Source of the DNA: Elephas maximus indicus
Lineage: Eukaryota > Chordata > Mammalia > Proboscidea > Elephantidae
NCBI RefSeq assembly: GCF_024166365.1
Contig: NC_064835.1
Span: 62,042,607 to 62,106,606 of the forward strand
DNA: 64,000 nt
Direction: 5' to 3'
A model generated the notes under the pieces. It searched no databases. It was not told where the DNA came from and worked only from the letters and a program-made list of their open reading frames with translations. This document shows positions 46,052 to 58,475 of the stretch, one piece after another. A program made the position numbers and the translations under genes. Each line of letters opens with the position of its first letter. Position 1 is the first letter of the stretch.

Positions 46052-49000
46052 TGGTCACTTGCGATGATCCAAATTTGTTTACAGGCAGCTCTGTGGAAAC
46101 CCCAAGATTCTACCATATGGCGGTAGGTTTGGTGGGAGAATGAGGTCACAAAGCAGGCAGTTTAAAGGTATGAGATAGCCAATAGGGAGGTCAGATGTCC
46201 AGCAAGAAGACGGGATTGGGTGGAGGGATTGGTAGGAGAGCTATAAGGGTCCCTAAATGGCTGAGCTCTGGGGAGGTGAAAACCTACAAGACAGAAGTGG
46301 TATTTTCACTTTTCCTAAGCTCCTATGTTAGGGAAATCATCTCAAAGTTTCTTATAGGTGTTCTTTAATATAATAACTAGTATTTAATTATATTGTATGT
46401 ATTATATTACATAAAATATATTGATTTTTACAATATGTGTTTTTAATTATACATAATATATAGTTAACATCCCTAGGGAGGAAGGAAAGAGTCATCTAGG
46501 TCGAGCAATTACAGTTGTTCTGAAACCATATCAGTTGATCCGAACAGTGAACTTACTGTAGCTTTTAGAGGACCAAAGGAAGGGATTAAAGAGCTCTTTC
46601 TGTAACTTGACTGAAGACAGGATGACATTGCTTTGCTGCATCTTGCGGGGAATGATGGGATCCCAGGTGCTTTCTCTTTTTAGTTTCTTCTTGAATTCTC
46701 CCATCCTTTGCCTGGGTTGGTCTGGGCCAGGTTGGACTTCTGTCTCTCTTCTGCCACCCCGCCCCCCTTCATTTTAGGCATTGTTTCTGTGACCAGTCTT
46801 GATCCTGCATTCTTACATTCATGGATGTTACTTTCTGTCAACTTGCAGAAGCAGAGATCTTCTCGGTGCCTTGATGCTTCATAAAATAGACTGTTGCCAT
46901 TAGAAGCAGACACCAAAAAGCCAGAAGACACGGCTGGTTGTACATCTTCCCTCTTCTGTCCTTCGGTTGCAATTCTTTTGTTCAGAATCTTCTACTTTTG
47001 GCTCCTGGGGGCAATACAGGCATCTTAGCATTCCACTTTTTTATACTTGAGAGGCATACGGGATACTTTCCCCCTTCTTTCCCACATAAGTGTATCCAGT
47101 GTGGCAGTTACTGTAGCCTCCTCCCCCTTGCAAACAGCCGCCATAGAATCTTGAGCCTCAAGGATTCTGTCTCCCATACTTGGGTGCAAGGTCAGGCAAA
47201 ATGACTAGGAGAGTAATTAGAAAAAGAAGGGGACATTAGTGGAGAACAGGGAATTGGCAAGGCAAAAGGGTACAGGAAAAAAGGAATTCACGTGGGTTTG
47301 TTTCTGTAAGAAACGAGGTAACACATTTTGGTCTCATTTTGTAAATGTGAAACTATTTTGTATTAACTTAGGCAATTCAATATTGTTTTTATGTAGCTAC
47401 ATAGTCCAGCAGCTGCCATGAATTCTATGCACAGAAGAGAACAATCTTATATTTTTCTCATTTTGCCATATTACCTCATTTATGTCATTCATTGGTATAT
47501 CTGTAGAATATAGATTGCTTGTAAACACTCTGGTTTCATCTATGTGTTTTCTTTTTTCTTCGTCAATGTATTTTTTAAGGAATCTGACATGGTAAGACAT
47601 GTTTTTCTCTTCATGATGGTTTATTGTGAAGCATCTTGGACTAGACAGTATGGATTTTTGTGGAGAAGCTTAAAAAGGGGGCTGTGGCAAAGGGATTGTG
47701 GTGAGTTATACCCTGCTTCATTGACCTGGATTGCCTTTGTTTTTGTTTGCCTGCTTAGTGCATTTCTCACTAACTTCTCTTGATACCATCATAAAGTACG
47801 TTAGGGCTGGGTGGCTCATGATTTATATGTGGAATCAGCTGGTTTGAGGAAGGAAATCCATGGCTCTAAACATTTCCCTTGATAGTAAGCTTTTGGGAGT
47901 GCCTAGATCTATCTGGGGACTCTTCTAGTGCCAGCGAGTGGGCTGTGTGTTATAGCAGATAACAAGAGCCCACAAGAAGGTAAACTCATGAGTGGGACCT
48001 CTAAAGACAGATATTGCATTTATAGGTCTCTTTTCCTCTTTCTCTTCTGAAAATGCTTCTAGCACTTACTAGGAGGAGTTGTTTCAGTGATGGGGTTATG
48101 CTTCTCTGGGAGGAAATTGTGTGAAGTACTACAGTGTAGAGATACGGCTCAGGCTATATACATTTTCCAAGGTTTTTTCCCTTTGAACTCAGCTTTATAC
48201 TTCAGATGGCCTACTTCTATGATACTAGTATGTAATGTGAGGCTAACAACACATACTAAATATCTGCAAGCCAGACCAGTCTCTGTTTTTCCTATGTTCC
48301 CATGGAAATTAAGAGAAGCCATAGATACTATAGGTTAGGATGGGCGGCATAAGATTATGGGGTGCCAGGGGAAATTTCTGGTAGCGGTGAAATCTTTACA
48401 TACTAAAATATTCAGTTCCAACATTCAGTTCTATTAGCAAACCCCAGATATAGTTAGGCCTCTTCTGGGCCCCAGCCTGTATTTTCTCCTGATAGTTCTA
48501 GACACTTGACTCCAGGTTGCAGGCTCAGCATTATCTTCAACCTCTCATATAAATCTGTATTACATGTAGGAGGAAGAGCCTAAGGAGCTTTAGTTCTACG
48601 TCCTGGAACTCAACATCAGGTCCCACCCTGACCTAAAGCCTCTATTCTCATAGTTAGGGTGCTGTCTTGTCCCAGTGCCTGCATTTTGTATCCATCAGGA
48701 TAACTGGGACTTGTCTTGGTGTAACATACACAGACCACCTATCCATGAGGCTCTTTCTTACTCTCCCCATTGCCACTTTTTTGCTTTTATTAAAGAGTGG
48801 AGTCCCTCAAATTCCCACATGATACCTGGAGCCCTGCTGGATACTAGTAGTTTTGTTAGTGTCAACTACTTAGCTGTTTTGTGTTCCAAATATCTCTTGT
48901 TCCTATATATTCCATTTCAGCATAATGTGTACCTCTCAAGGCATTCTTTTACTTCATGTTGGGCCCACTTCTATCCAAAAGCTTACTCTTTGCTAGTTCC

Positions 49001-49815
49001 CATACTTTCTGGAAGTCCTATTCTGCCTAGGTCTGGACTTTCTTGTGTCAACTATAACTGAGTTTGTTCCCACCCCAAGCTTGTGTCTTTTAGCAAATTG
49101 TAAGTGCAAGATCAATATAGCTTTTTTTAGTTTTGGGTAGATTTATGTCACATTTTGTATATTGTCATGTCTGTAGTCATTTGTACCATTTGCGCTTTTG
49201 ACTATTACAAGTCTGTTGGATATTTCATAAATTCCAAGAGTATTTTTTGATTTAGCACTAAACATGAATGTGCCTGAATGTAAGTTAGTACTGTGTGCTA
49301 CTAACATATGCTAATTTTTCAATTAGCAATTTACGGATGTTGACCCATTTGTAATTATGTGAAAGCTTTAGAATTGTAAATTCTTGTGAATTTAAACTTG
49401 GGGTTGGAATGTGACTATCTCAGAAATGTTAAAGCAAGTGATTTTTTTTTCCTATTCATTCATTCGATAATTCAGACCTTTCTGAGCTTCAGTTTACCCA
49501 GTTCCAAAATGGTTGTGAAGATTACGAACAATGTATGTAAAGTACTTTCAGAAATTACAAACAAAAAAAATTTTTTTTCTAATTAGTCATAATTATTATC
49601 TATAGTTTAATCTGGAATTTAGTACTTTATTCTGTCATCAGACCTACTTGAGGAGATGCTGACCTTTGTTGCAGAATTCAGAGGTTTTCTAACAGGTGCA
49701 GATCCCTACACCTGATAGTGTGTGGAAATCTTGGACTTGAGCTTCATTCTTAATTTCTCTCCGCTATTTTTTGGTACATGCCTTTCACCTCTAGCTTGAT
49801 ACCTACCACATGGTA
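46052..49815. other. Repeat-poor intergenic region C2orf78-DUSP11
   Basis: About 3.8 kb with few recognisable repeats. It contains the C2orf78 upstream region, with CCAAT-like motifs on the minus strand near 46,217-46,235. A 128-residue frame at 48,675-49,061 has no family resemblance and lacks a credible context. AT-rich tracts at 46,370-46,460. Confidence 0.5.
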
Positions 49816-49837
49816 AAAAAAAAAAAAAAAAAAAATT
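49816..49837 (+). repeat. Poly(A) run
   Basis: About 22 A in a row. Confidence 0.9.
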
Positions 49838-49857
49838 GGTAGGAACCCAATAAAAGT

Positions 49858-50290
49858 TTGTAGGTGGGAATGTAGGTTGATACAATCATTTTTGGAGGGT
49901 AATTAGACAATATCTTTGAGAATTTTAAGATTTTAAGTTTGCATATCCATCAATTCAGAAATTCTACTAGGAATTTCGATGTAACTGGATATATAGATAA
50001 GAATGTTCACATTGCAGCATTGTCTGCAACAGAGGGAAAAAAAAACCTGGAAACAACTAGAGGTCCATCAACACTGGGCTGGTTAAATATAGTACTTTTG
50101 ATTATGGCCCTTATAATCAATGGAATACTTTGCATCCATTAAAAAGAAAAGGATGGATGTATATATAAACTGACTGGGAAAATCACTGCCCAAGACATAG
50201 TGCAAAATATGTACAGGATGCTGCTATGTATAAAGAAGGATGTACATATATGTGAAAATAAGTATTTGTACAAATTAAATACACAATAAA
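49858..50290 (+). repeat. HAL1/L1M LINE fragment
   Basis: Text 'tgggaatgtaggttgataca', 'ttcacattgcagcattgtct' and 'aatggaatactttgcatcca' follows the ORF2 end of old L1/HAL1. Confidence 0.7.
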
Positions 50291-50400
50291 TGTGAATGTA
50301 AGCACTTAATAAATTTCTGGAAGAAACTGGGGGCAGTGGGGCTTAACTTTTCATTCCAAGTCCTGCACTACCTGAATTCTAAAGGATACATACACAAACT

Positions 50401-50600
50401 CATCAACCTGTGCTACCGGCCGCCGCCCAAGAAGGGCACTGCCGCCTCCAAAGTCCTGTTTACCAATCAAGTTTTCCCGGAAGCCGGCGTGGTGACGCTA
50501 GCGCGACGTGCGATGGCGCACGCGCAGTAGCAAGGAGCCCAGGCGCCGCCTGGGTTGGTGCCTAGGCGCTTCCGGTGGAGAAGGATCTTTTAGCACGGAG
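50401..50600 (+). promoter_or_regulatory. DUSP11: DUSP11 CpG promoter
   Basis: TATA-less CpG island (about 50,410-50,960). In order it holds a CCAAT box (50,463-50,467), an ETS site ccggaag (50,477-50,483), a strong NRF1 palindrome-like site gcgcacgcgcag (50,516-50,527) and a reverse ETS site cttccgg (50,569-50,575). It lies 60-200 bases before the start codon and indicates housekeeping expression. The exact start of transcription is not visible. Confidence 0.7.
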
Positions 50601-50660
50601 GTCGCTAGTCTGGCGTCGGGGGCACTGTTGGCGTTGGGTGGGCGGCTTCTGTGGGCCCAC

Positions 50661-50761
50661 ATGAACCACTGGCATCATGCCCGCAGCGACTGGGGCCAGG
50701 GACGGGCCTTTTCTGGACAGTCCTCATCCAAAAAGAAGGGCAAAAACCACATCCCCGAAAG
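50661..50761 (+). CDS. DUSP11: DUSP11 coding exon 1, residues 1-33
   Basis: The ATG at 50,661 gives MNHWHHARSDWGQGRAFSGQ, a Ser/Lys-rich basic segment (SSSKKKGKNHIPE), and two bases of Arg34 before donor 'gtaatg'. It aligns to the human short start MSQWHHPRSGWG. The frame stays open upstream to a TAG at 50,499 but contains no ATG there, so the longer human N-terminal form could only arise here by non-AUG initiation. Confidence 0.95.
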
Positions 50762-52269
50762 GTAATGTGCCTCGGCCCTGGGCTGGCTCTTCCGGCGCGC
50801 AGCTTCTGGGCCGGGGCTACTGTTGGTGGTCTCCGCCTCTCGCTCTCGCCCCAGCGCGCGGGGCTGGGCCGCCTCTTAGAAACACCGAACCTCCCACGCT
50901 GCTCAGTAGCTGGAAGGGACAATGCCTGTGATGGTCTGTGGTTTCTCCCCATCCTCTTAAAGGCGAGGCTGTGGCCACTGCCGCACGGGTAAAATACGGA
51001 AGGACTGCTCTAAGATGGGCCATCGCTTGGTTCCCAAAATGGGACCCCGTCGAGCCCTCAGGTTATGTTATTTTGGCACAGAAAATGTGAGTAATAACTA
51101 AGATTGAGTGAAAACCCGCCGGTACTGCCTCCAAATCGTCCCTGGAAAGGTAGTTTGGATTGTTTCCAGGAATCACAAAGGGCTCGCTGTTGCTTCCTCA
51201 CAGGTCTCATTTGCCAGCTCTTTCTCAGTACATTCAAATGATTAATTTTGAGATTTTGCCCATACGTGGCAGTATACCCTTTTTCACTCCTTGAGGTGTT
51301 CCTTTCCCCCCATCTCATGTCTCACTAAGTCCCCTTCATTTTCTTCCTGAATATTTGTTGAATTTGTCAGCTTCTCTTCCTGTACACATCAGCACCCAAG
51401 GGCAGGTCTTGCCTGACATGTTGCTTTTGGGCCCTAACTAGTGTCCATATGTCCGCTCTTGATTCTTTCCAATTCACTTGTCACACTGGAGCCCAAGAAG
51501 TCTTTTTAATAAGTAAGTTAGAATATTGTTAATAGCTTGCCATTTTTTTTTTTAAAGAAGAAAAACAAACCCTTGACCAAGGCTCTGCATGGTGTAGGAT
51601 GCTCTCTGCTTCTCCAGCCACATCTGTGCCACTTTGGTTTTCATTTTCTATGCTTTGGTTACACCGACTGGGGGTTTTTGTACATGCTCTTCCTTCGTCT
51701 TGAAATGCTCTTCATGTTTCACATCCCATCTTTGCCCAGTTAATTCTAACTCATCCTGCAGAAGCCAGTTCAAATTTTGCTTTCCACCATGTATCCTAGC
51801 ATTATTAAGGGAAGTTCACTGTTCGTCTTCTATCAGGTTTTATTCTGAAATATGAACTTGAAGTTCTCTACGGATTGATTTTAATGGCATCAGTCCTATG
51901 AGGACTAAAGATAAACTGTAAAGTACAAGAATTGGATTTAAATGATTTCAGTCAGCATGTTTGTATTAACATCTTAGTGTTCAGTGCTGGGCTAAGTTCT
52001 ATCAGGGATACTGAAGTTCTGGTCATTTGTGGTTTTAGATGTATCTTATTTGTGGATATCTTTCAACTGTTTTGTTATATCTGTTTTCAAGATAGAGAAA
52101 CAGGAAGAGGTGGAGCATAGGTTGTTACTAGGTAGGATGGGAAAATGCAAAGGTGAGAGAAGAGGGGAAATACTATGTGGGCTGGGATTCCCACGTTCAA
52201 GAAGCTTTCATTCTATGCATGGAGACAAGGCGAATGAACAACTCAGCTAACGTCAAATGCATCTAATAG
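50762..52269 (+). other. DUSP11: DUSP11 intron 1
   Basis: The first 200 bases are still CpG-rich. An L2 fragment (plus) lies at 51,460-51,835. No other feature is recognised. Confidence 0.7.
51460..51835 (+). repeat. L2 LINE fragment
   Basis: Text 'tacatgctcttccttcgtct' and 'cagaagccagttcaaatttt' matches the L2 3' region. Confidence 0.7.
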
Positions 52270-52345
52270 GTGGAAAGACTACCTCCCAGTTGGGCGGCGG
52301 ATGCCTGGGACTCGTTTCATTGCTTTCAAAGTTCCTTTGAAAAAG
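52270..52345 (+). CDS. DUSP11: DUSP11 coding exon 2, residues 34-59
   Basis: 76-bp exon with acceptor 'tctaatag' and donor 'gtaagc'. The first base completes Arg34, then WKDYLPVGRRMPGTRFIAFK and VPLKK. This is the conserved segment leading into the phosphatase domain. Confidence 0.97.
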
Positions 52346-53754
52346 GTAAGCACGAGTTAATTCAATATTTTTCCAGGAATCTGAGCTCACTGTGTAGAAC
52401 AGTAGGTCTACTCTACCACACTTTGTCTCCCCTTATTGCAAATCCTTGGTAATGCTTACTTTAATGTCCTGAAATGAAATTCTCTGATAAACGTAATCTA
52501 TTTCCATACATAACTTTTAAAGGAAAATTAATGTAATGCCCTAAATATAAAGAATACAAGTAATTTATAATAAAGTGATATGCATTTGAATATGTAAAAG
52601 CTCGGACATAAAGAAATAGTTACTTGCATCCTGAATGCAAGAGCTGTAAATCCAGACTCTATAGGTGGGTTTTCCATAATAGTGGACATAATTACCATAA
52701 TAATGAATAGCTCTTGGTAGATTTCCAGACAAAACAGTCTTTGCTTGATTGACAGGATTATTGTTACCCTGGAAAGTTCAATGTACATTAAAACTGTGCA
52801 AAAAAAATACGTTGCGTTTATTTGTGAAATGGAGTCAGATTCTGAGACTGAGATAATTAAAATTTTTACCTATATGAATGTTGAATTGAACATTCAGAAG
52901 TCATTCAGAATGTAGGACACGTAGCATTTTGAAGGACTGGTTTGAATTAGGAGATGTAGCATCCATGACCCCCAGCCTGCTAAATGTCAGTAACACCCCC
53001 TCCCTCCCATTGTTAAGGCCAGAGACTGTATCAGTAAGGCCAGGATTTCAGCATGGAAACTCTGAAGGTGTGTTTTTATTTGAACTAGGAAAGGTTGTGG
53101 GGAGAGCATTGACAGATATAAAAAAGGTAAGAAAAAAAGGTGAGGACAAACATTGTCTTCTAGATTCCATGGCTCATTAAACTTGTACAGAATAGCATGG
53201 ATTAATATCAGGAAAAGCCCACTTTGAATGTACTGGGAATTTATTTCGTTTGTGACTCGTAGGTCATGATTTCTTCTTCCCCTGCGACATCAGCTTGCAT
53301 GGATCTCTAGGCTTAAAAATTAGTCATTTCACCTAGATAAACACGTAGTTGGTGTTCACATCCGCACCCACGAACATCAAGCATAGTGTCTGACATATAA
53401 TAAATGCTTAACAAATATTGGTTGAATAAATGAACTGACACCCCACCCAAATTTGCAGTTACTGTGGGTTTTCTCCTCTCTTCCTTCTCCTCTTTAAGCA
53501 GGGTTTTCCTGACTCCTCAGGTCCCTACTTTATAACCTTAAAAGTGGATTCCTGGGCTTTCAGAGAGGCCCTTGCTCAGCCCCTTGCCTGAAAGTGCATG
53601 AGCCAGAGGAGAGAAACCAGAAATATGCCTCAGTTCCTTTTTCTACACAGCTGCAAATCCTTCCTGTATGTCCTCATTGTTAAAGGCCTCTACACTGCAG
53701 TTCTCCACACTGCAGTTCTTTTATCTAGTGTCAGGATTCTTTAAGGTACTATTA
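52346..53754 (+). other. DUSP11: DUSP11 intron 2, left part
   Basis: A short L2/MIR-like tail lies at 53,380-53,440 ('aataaatgcttaacaaatat'). Otherwise nothing is recognised. Confidence 0.5.
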
Positions 53755-54090
53755 ACAATTGAATTGTGTAATCCCATTTGGGAATAGGGTTATTTTTGTT
53801 ATGTTAATGAGGTCATCAGTGTAGGGTGTAAAAAGAGCAGTTTAGACACAAGAAGGCACATGGGGTGGGGGAAACAGACTCTATCTGATGACAGTGGCTG
53901 GTTTTACAAGCCCAGGGACTCCAAGGATTGCCAGTTACTACTGAAATAGACAGAGGACCTCCCCCTGGAGCCACTCACTGAATTCAGACTTCTAGCCTTC
54001 TGAACTGTGAGAAGATAAATTTGTGTTTTAAGGCCACCTGTTAGTGGTATTTCTGTTACAGCAGTGCTCACAGACCAAGACTGTATCATA
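53755..54090 (+). mobile_element. MLT1-like LTR, 5'-truncated
   Basis: Text 'tagccttctgaactgtgaga' and 'ttagtggtatttctgttaca' matches the 3' half of the LTR at 24,977-25,496. Confidence 0.75.
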
Positions 54091-54285
54091 AAGGGGTTAC
54101 AGAGATGCCCCTGGTGTAGTCCCTGCTCGTGAAGTAGAGTTAGGGAGATGAAATATCCCTGTTTGACAGTGAAATGCGAGCCTGTTTTCCTGTGTGTCTC
54201 ATGGAAGTCACCCAAGAAAAAGCATCTACACAATGTGACGGTCACTTTTCAAGCATATTGGAATATAAAGTAGCATATAAAAACC

Positions 54286-54340
54286 AGACCAAACCCTTTG
54301 CCTTTGATTCTGACTCATAGCTACCCTAGGGTCAAATAAA
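54286..54340 (-). repeat. AfroSINE tail fragment
   Basis: Text 'ccaaaccctttgcctttgat' and 'ctgactcatagctaccct'. Confidence 0.65.
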
Positions 54341-54473
54341 TGCTACGGCAGCAAGTACCATTGGAATTCAGTGGAGGGGGAAATTGATTACCCAGATAGG
54401 GGTAATTGAGGAAGGTTTCCTAGAGGATTCGTGACTTAAACTAAGTAAGGTTAGTTATCGTTCAGATTGGGGA

Positions 54474-54680
54474 GCCCTGGATTTGTAGTGGTTAAAGTGC
54501 TCAGTTGCTAACTGGAAGGTCAGCCATTCAAACCCACCAGCTGCTCCACAGGAGAAAGATATAGCAGTCTGCTCCCATAAAGATTACAGCTTTGGAAGCC
54601 CTAGGGTAGTTCTGCTCTGTCCTGTAGGGTCACTATGAGTTGGACTCGACTCAACAGCAATGGGTTAGGTTTTTTTTTTT
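54474..54680 (+). repeat. AfroSINE, full length
   Basis: Head 'gagccctggatttgtagtgg', middle 'ctgctctgtcctgtagggtc', tail 'tcgactcaacagcaatgggt' and poly(T). Flanks share 'ttcagat' as a possible short target-site duplication. Confidence 0.9.
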
Positions 54681-55149
54681 TTAGATATTCAGATAGCTGG
54701 AGATGAAAACTGATCCATCAGTACCAAGTCTTTGCAAGAATCTAATTGGAAAGATCGTATGCCTTGTTATAATTAATTTACTCTCCAAAATTTTTCTTAC
54801 AATGTTACGTGGAATACTCAACATTGTAAATCTGTCAAATCGTCCTAAGTTAATTTATAAACTTAACAGTATTTCAGCAGTAGGGATTTTCTGAGTGAGG
54901 TTGACTCTAAAACTTACACAGAAAAATAAATACGAATATTCTGAAAAATAAAAATAATGAGGCGGGGGGAGTCTGGCCCTCATGGGTGTTAAACCATATT
55001 AAAAGCATGTTGCTGGCCCTTGAATAGTCAGATATATCAATGGTACAGGGTACAAAGTATTGAAATAAGCCAGATATTTAAAAGAATTTATCAAGAAAAG
55101 CAATCCTTCGTATATGTAGACACTCAAGAGAAGTATTTATAAGCACTAA

Positions 55150-55260
55150 ATATGATCAGGCACTCTACCTGGAGCTGGAGATACCGTGGTGAACAAAATT
55201 AATGTGGTCCCTGCCTTTTTAGAGTTTATAGTCAGGTTGGGAAGCCAACATGAAACAAAC
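55150..55260 (-). repeat. L2 LINE 3' fragment
   Basis: Text 'ggagataccgtggtgaacaa' and 'gtggtccctgcctttttaga' is the reverse complement of the L2 end. Confidence 0.65.
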
Positions 55261-55459
55261 AAATACATAGAAGTGAGTTTATTTTCTTCCCTTTAATCTT
55301 TCAAGGAAGAAAGGGTTATGACCTAGCTTGCAGGGTCCAGAAGAGTAGAAACTTTTCTTTGAATCTTACTGTAGATATCATAGGGCTTGCATAAATGAAT
55401 GCTATAATATGGGATTTTAAGTACACTTTTATTCTTTTTTATTTCATTCTCTCTGATAG

Positions 55460-55591
55460 AGTTTTGAAGGGAAACTTGCTCCAGAAGAATGTTTTTCCCC
55501 TTTGGATCTTTTTAACAAAATCCAAGAACAAAATGAAGAACTTGGACTGATTATTGATTTAACATATACTCAGCGTTATTATAACCCAGAG
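55460..55591 (+). CDS. DUSP11: DUSP11 coding exon 3, residues 60-103
   Basis: 132-bp exon of exactly 44 codons with acceptor 'ctgatag' and donor 'gtaaat'. It encodes SFEGKLAPEECFSPLDLFNK then IQEQNEELGLIIDLTYTQRY and YNPE, the start of the phosphatase fold. Phase 0 at both ends. Confidence 0.97.
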
Positions 55592-56189
55592 GTAAATGGA
55601 ATCCTTAATAGAAAAGAGGTGGAGGGGTTAACATTCTTGAAAATGATCCTTCATTCTGATACTATAATATTCATAACCCAGTAATTGTCATTGTATACTA
55701 GTGTGAAGCCTGGCCTTCTTTCATGGTTAATAGTTCTAAAAGGGAATGTTTCTGATTGGTATTTCAAAATAAGGTTGAAGACATGAATTGAACTGTAATA
55801 CTTGGCAGTAGGTTATATGTGTTTAAGAAATTCTATAAGTTTCCATAGTCTATATTTTGAAAATGAAATAAATTTTAGTCAGAATAGTGGCCTGAAAAGA
55901 AACAAAAGAATAATATCCATGATATCTTTAGCACTTATTTTAAACAGTTGCCTGAGCATGGGTAAACATCATGGTAAAAGACAATTGTTCTCTCAGTTTT
56001 ATGTTTTCTCATCCTAATATCGCCTGGTTTAATACAGAGACCTGTATATTCTGTTGGGCCCTTGTATGTGGCATATCAGTGGGAAAGAATTATCCTTCTG
56101 TAGACCAGTTGCATGGTCTTTGGAAACTCTAACACCTAATATTTGTTAATAGAAAGCACTTGCACACACATTAATTGATTTTTTTAGTT
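55592..56189 (+). other. DUSP11: DUSP11 intron 3, left part
   Basis: Nothing recognised before the L1 at 56,190. Confidence 0.5.
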
Positions 56190-56868
56190 TTTTATTGTGC
56201 CTTAAGTGTAAGTTTACAAATAAAGTCAGTCTCTCACACAAAAACTTACACCTTGCCACAAACTCCCCATTGCTCTCCCCCTAATGAGACAGCCCACTCC
56301 CTCCCTCCACTCTCTCTTTTCGTGTCTATTTCACCAGCTTCTAACCCCCTCTAGCTTCTCATCTCCCCTCCAGAGAGGAGATGCCAGCATAGTCTCAAGT
56401 GTCCACCTGATCCAAGAAGCTCACTCCTCACTAGCATCCCTCTCCAACGCATTGTCCAGTCCAGTCCATGTCTGAAGAGTTGACTTTGGGAATGGTTCCT
56501 TTCCTGGGCCAACAGAAGGCCTGGGGGCCATGAAAACTGGGGTCCTTCTAGTCTCAGTCAGACCATTAGGTCTGGTCTTTTTATAAGAATTTGGGGTCTG
56601 CATCCCACTGTTCTCCTGCTCTCTCAGGGGTTCTCTGTTGTGTTCCCTGTCAGGGCAGTCATCGGTTGTAGCCGACATCTAGTTCTTCTGGTCTCAGGCT
56701 GATGTATTTTCTGGTTTATGTGGCCCTTTCTGTCTCTTGGGCTCCTAATTGCCTTGTGTCCTTGGTGTTCTTCATTCTCCTTTTATCCAGATGGGTTGAG
56801 ACTAATTGATACATCTTAGATGGCCGCTTGCTAGCATTTAAGACCCCAGACGCCACTCTCCAAAGGCA
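56190..56868 (-). mobile_element. L1 3' UTR, reverse, uninterrupted
   Basis: Same element as 31,962-33,880 without the RTE insertion ('gtgccttaagtgtaagttta', 'cagaccattaggtctggtct'). It serves as the reference for the split copy. Confidence 0.85.
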
Positions 56869-56949
56869 CACACGTTAATTTAGTTAATCCGCGCTACAGT
56901 CCTGTGCTGAAGAAGTGGTAGTATTAATATCTCCAGTCGAGTGCTTAAG

Positions 56950-57140
56950 GAGCCCTGGTGGTGCAGTGGCTAAAGGGCTTTGCCGCTAACAGAATGGTCG
57001 GCAGCTCGAACCCACCAGCCACTTGTGGGATAAAGATGTGGCAGTCTACTGTAAAGATCACAGTCTTGGAAACCCTATGGGGCAGTTCTGCTCTGTCCTG
57101 TAGGGTCACTGTCTCAACAGCAGTGGGAGTGGCGTTGAAT
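56950..57140 (+). repeat. AfroSINE
   Basis: Head 'gagccctggtggtgcagtgg', middle 'accctatggggcagttctgc', shortened tail 'gtctcaacagcagtggg'. Confidence 0.9.
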
Positions 57141-57239
57141 ATTTACTAAGCTCAGAGAATAGATTATTATTATTAGTAATTTTACAAATGTTGAAACTAA
57201 GGCTCAGAAAAGGAAGGATTGAAACTGAACTCAGTTTTG

Positions 57240-57780
57240 GTTTTTAAACTACTATTGCAAATTTTAAACATGCACCAAAACAAATGTAAGGGTTTTGAAT
57301 GTTAATGAACTCACCATCCAGCCTCAGTATTTATCAATTCACAGCAATCTTGCTTCATCTGTACCATACCGTTTCACCCCATTCCATATTATTTTTAAGA
57401 AAATTCCAGATATGGTATCATTTAATAGTACATTTTTGGTATGTATATTTAGAAGATAAAACTTTTATTTCTTAGCATCAATTCTTTAATATTGTCACAT
57501 GTCCAGTGAGTGTTCAAGTTTGCAGTTGTCTCCTAAATGTCATAAAAATTTTGTTTTTTAAGAGTTTGAATTAGATTCAAATAAGGCCCATACTTTGCAA
57601 TTGCTTGTTAGGTCTCTTCAGTCTTACTTAATTTGTCTTGAGTTTTATTTTTTTGAGTAATCAGCTAGTTTGTCCTAATCTAGGTTTTGCTGATTGCATC
57701 TCCCTGTGTTAACATATTCCTCAGCCCTTTTTTTTTATTATTATTATTTTATCAATTTGAAGTTGAACCTAGAGGTTTGA
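57240..57780 (-). repeat. Probable old L1M fragment
   Basis: Text 'gaacccaccatccagcctca'-like ('gaactcaccatccagcctca'), 'ttccatattatttttaagaa' and 'tttttgagtaatcagctagt' resembles decayed L1M 3' sequence. Confidence 0.4.
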
Positions 57781-57811
57781 TCAGATTCAGTTTTTTTTTT
57801 TTTTTTTTTAA

Positions 57812-58080
57812 ACCTTCTGTGTGGAAGGCACTATTCTAGGAATGGGGAACAGAACAAAGTCCTTGCCCTTGTGGACCTGACATTCTAGTTAGGGGAAGAG
57901 ATGATAGACAAGTAAATACGTGTGATGTTAGATGGTAGTGAGAGCTTTACACAATAATAAAGCGGGATAAAGGGGTTAGGGAATGGTGAGTGACCAGTTA
58001 AGCCCCCTCTATCAAGATGTCACTTGAGCAGAGCCTTAAAGAGTTTCATAGGTGGTAATGTATTGTTCCATCAGGAGACA
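57812..58080 (-). repeat. L2 LINE 3' end
   Basis: Text 'ctgacattctagttagggga' and 'cacttgagcagagccttaaa'. Unusually similar to 61,718-61,950. Confidence 0.75.
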
Positions 58081-58266
58081 AATACTGAATGGTTGTCTCT
58101 CTTTGTGACATTAGCAGACATTGATGGTAAATGACTAAATCCATTAACTCATTAGGAACTACAAAAAATGGTGAATTCCATCATCATTTTTCATTTATTA
58201 GCTGGGTGTACTTCTATAAAAAGAAGCTTCCCCTCTTCAACTCTTTGGTTGCCCGGTTGTACAGTA

Positions 58267-58475
58267 TGTCCCTGGATGGCGCAAATGGTTAAGCACTCGA
58301 CTGCTAACTGAAAGCTTGGTGATTGGAACCCACCCAGAGATCCCTCAGAGGACAGGCCTGGTGATCTGCGTCCAAAAGGTCACAGCTTTGAAAACCCTGT
58401 GGAGCAGCTCTGTTCTGCACACGTGGAGTCACCATGAGTCAGAATCTACTCAGTAGCAACTAACAGTAACAGCAA
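58267..58475 (+). repeat. AfroSINE variant
   Basis: Head 'tccctggatggcgcaaatgg', then 'acccacccagagatccctca', tail 'gagtcagaatctactcagta'. It is of the same subfamily as 14,452-14,656. Confidence 0.88.

Noticed and set aside
48675-49061. 128-residue plus-strand frame between C2orf78 and DUSP11
   Set aside because: Length is compatible with chance. There is no CpG promoter, no splice context and no recognisable domain.
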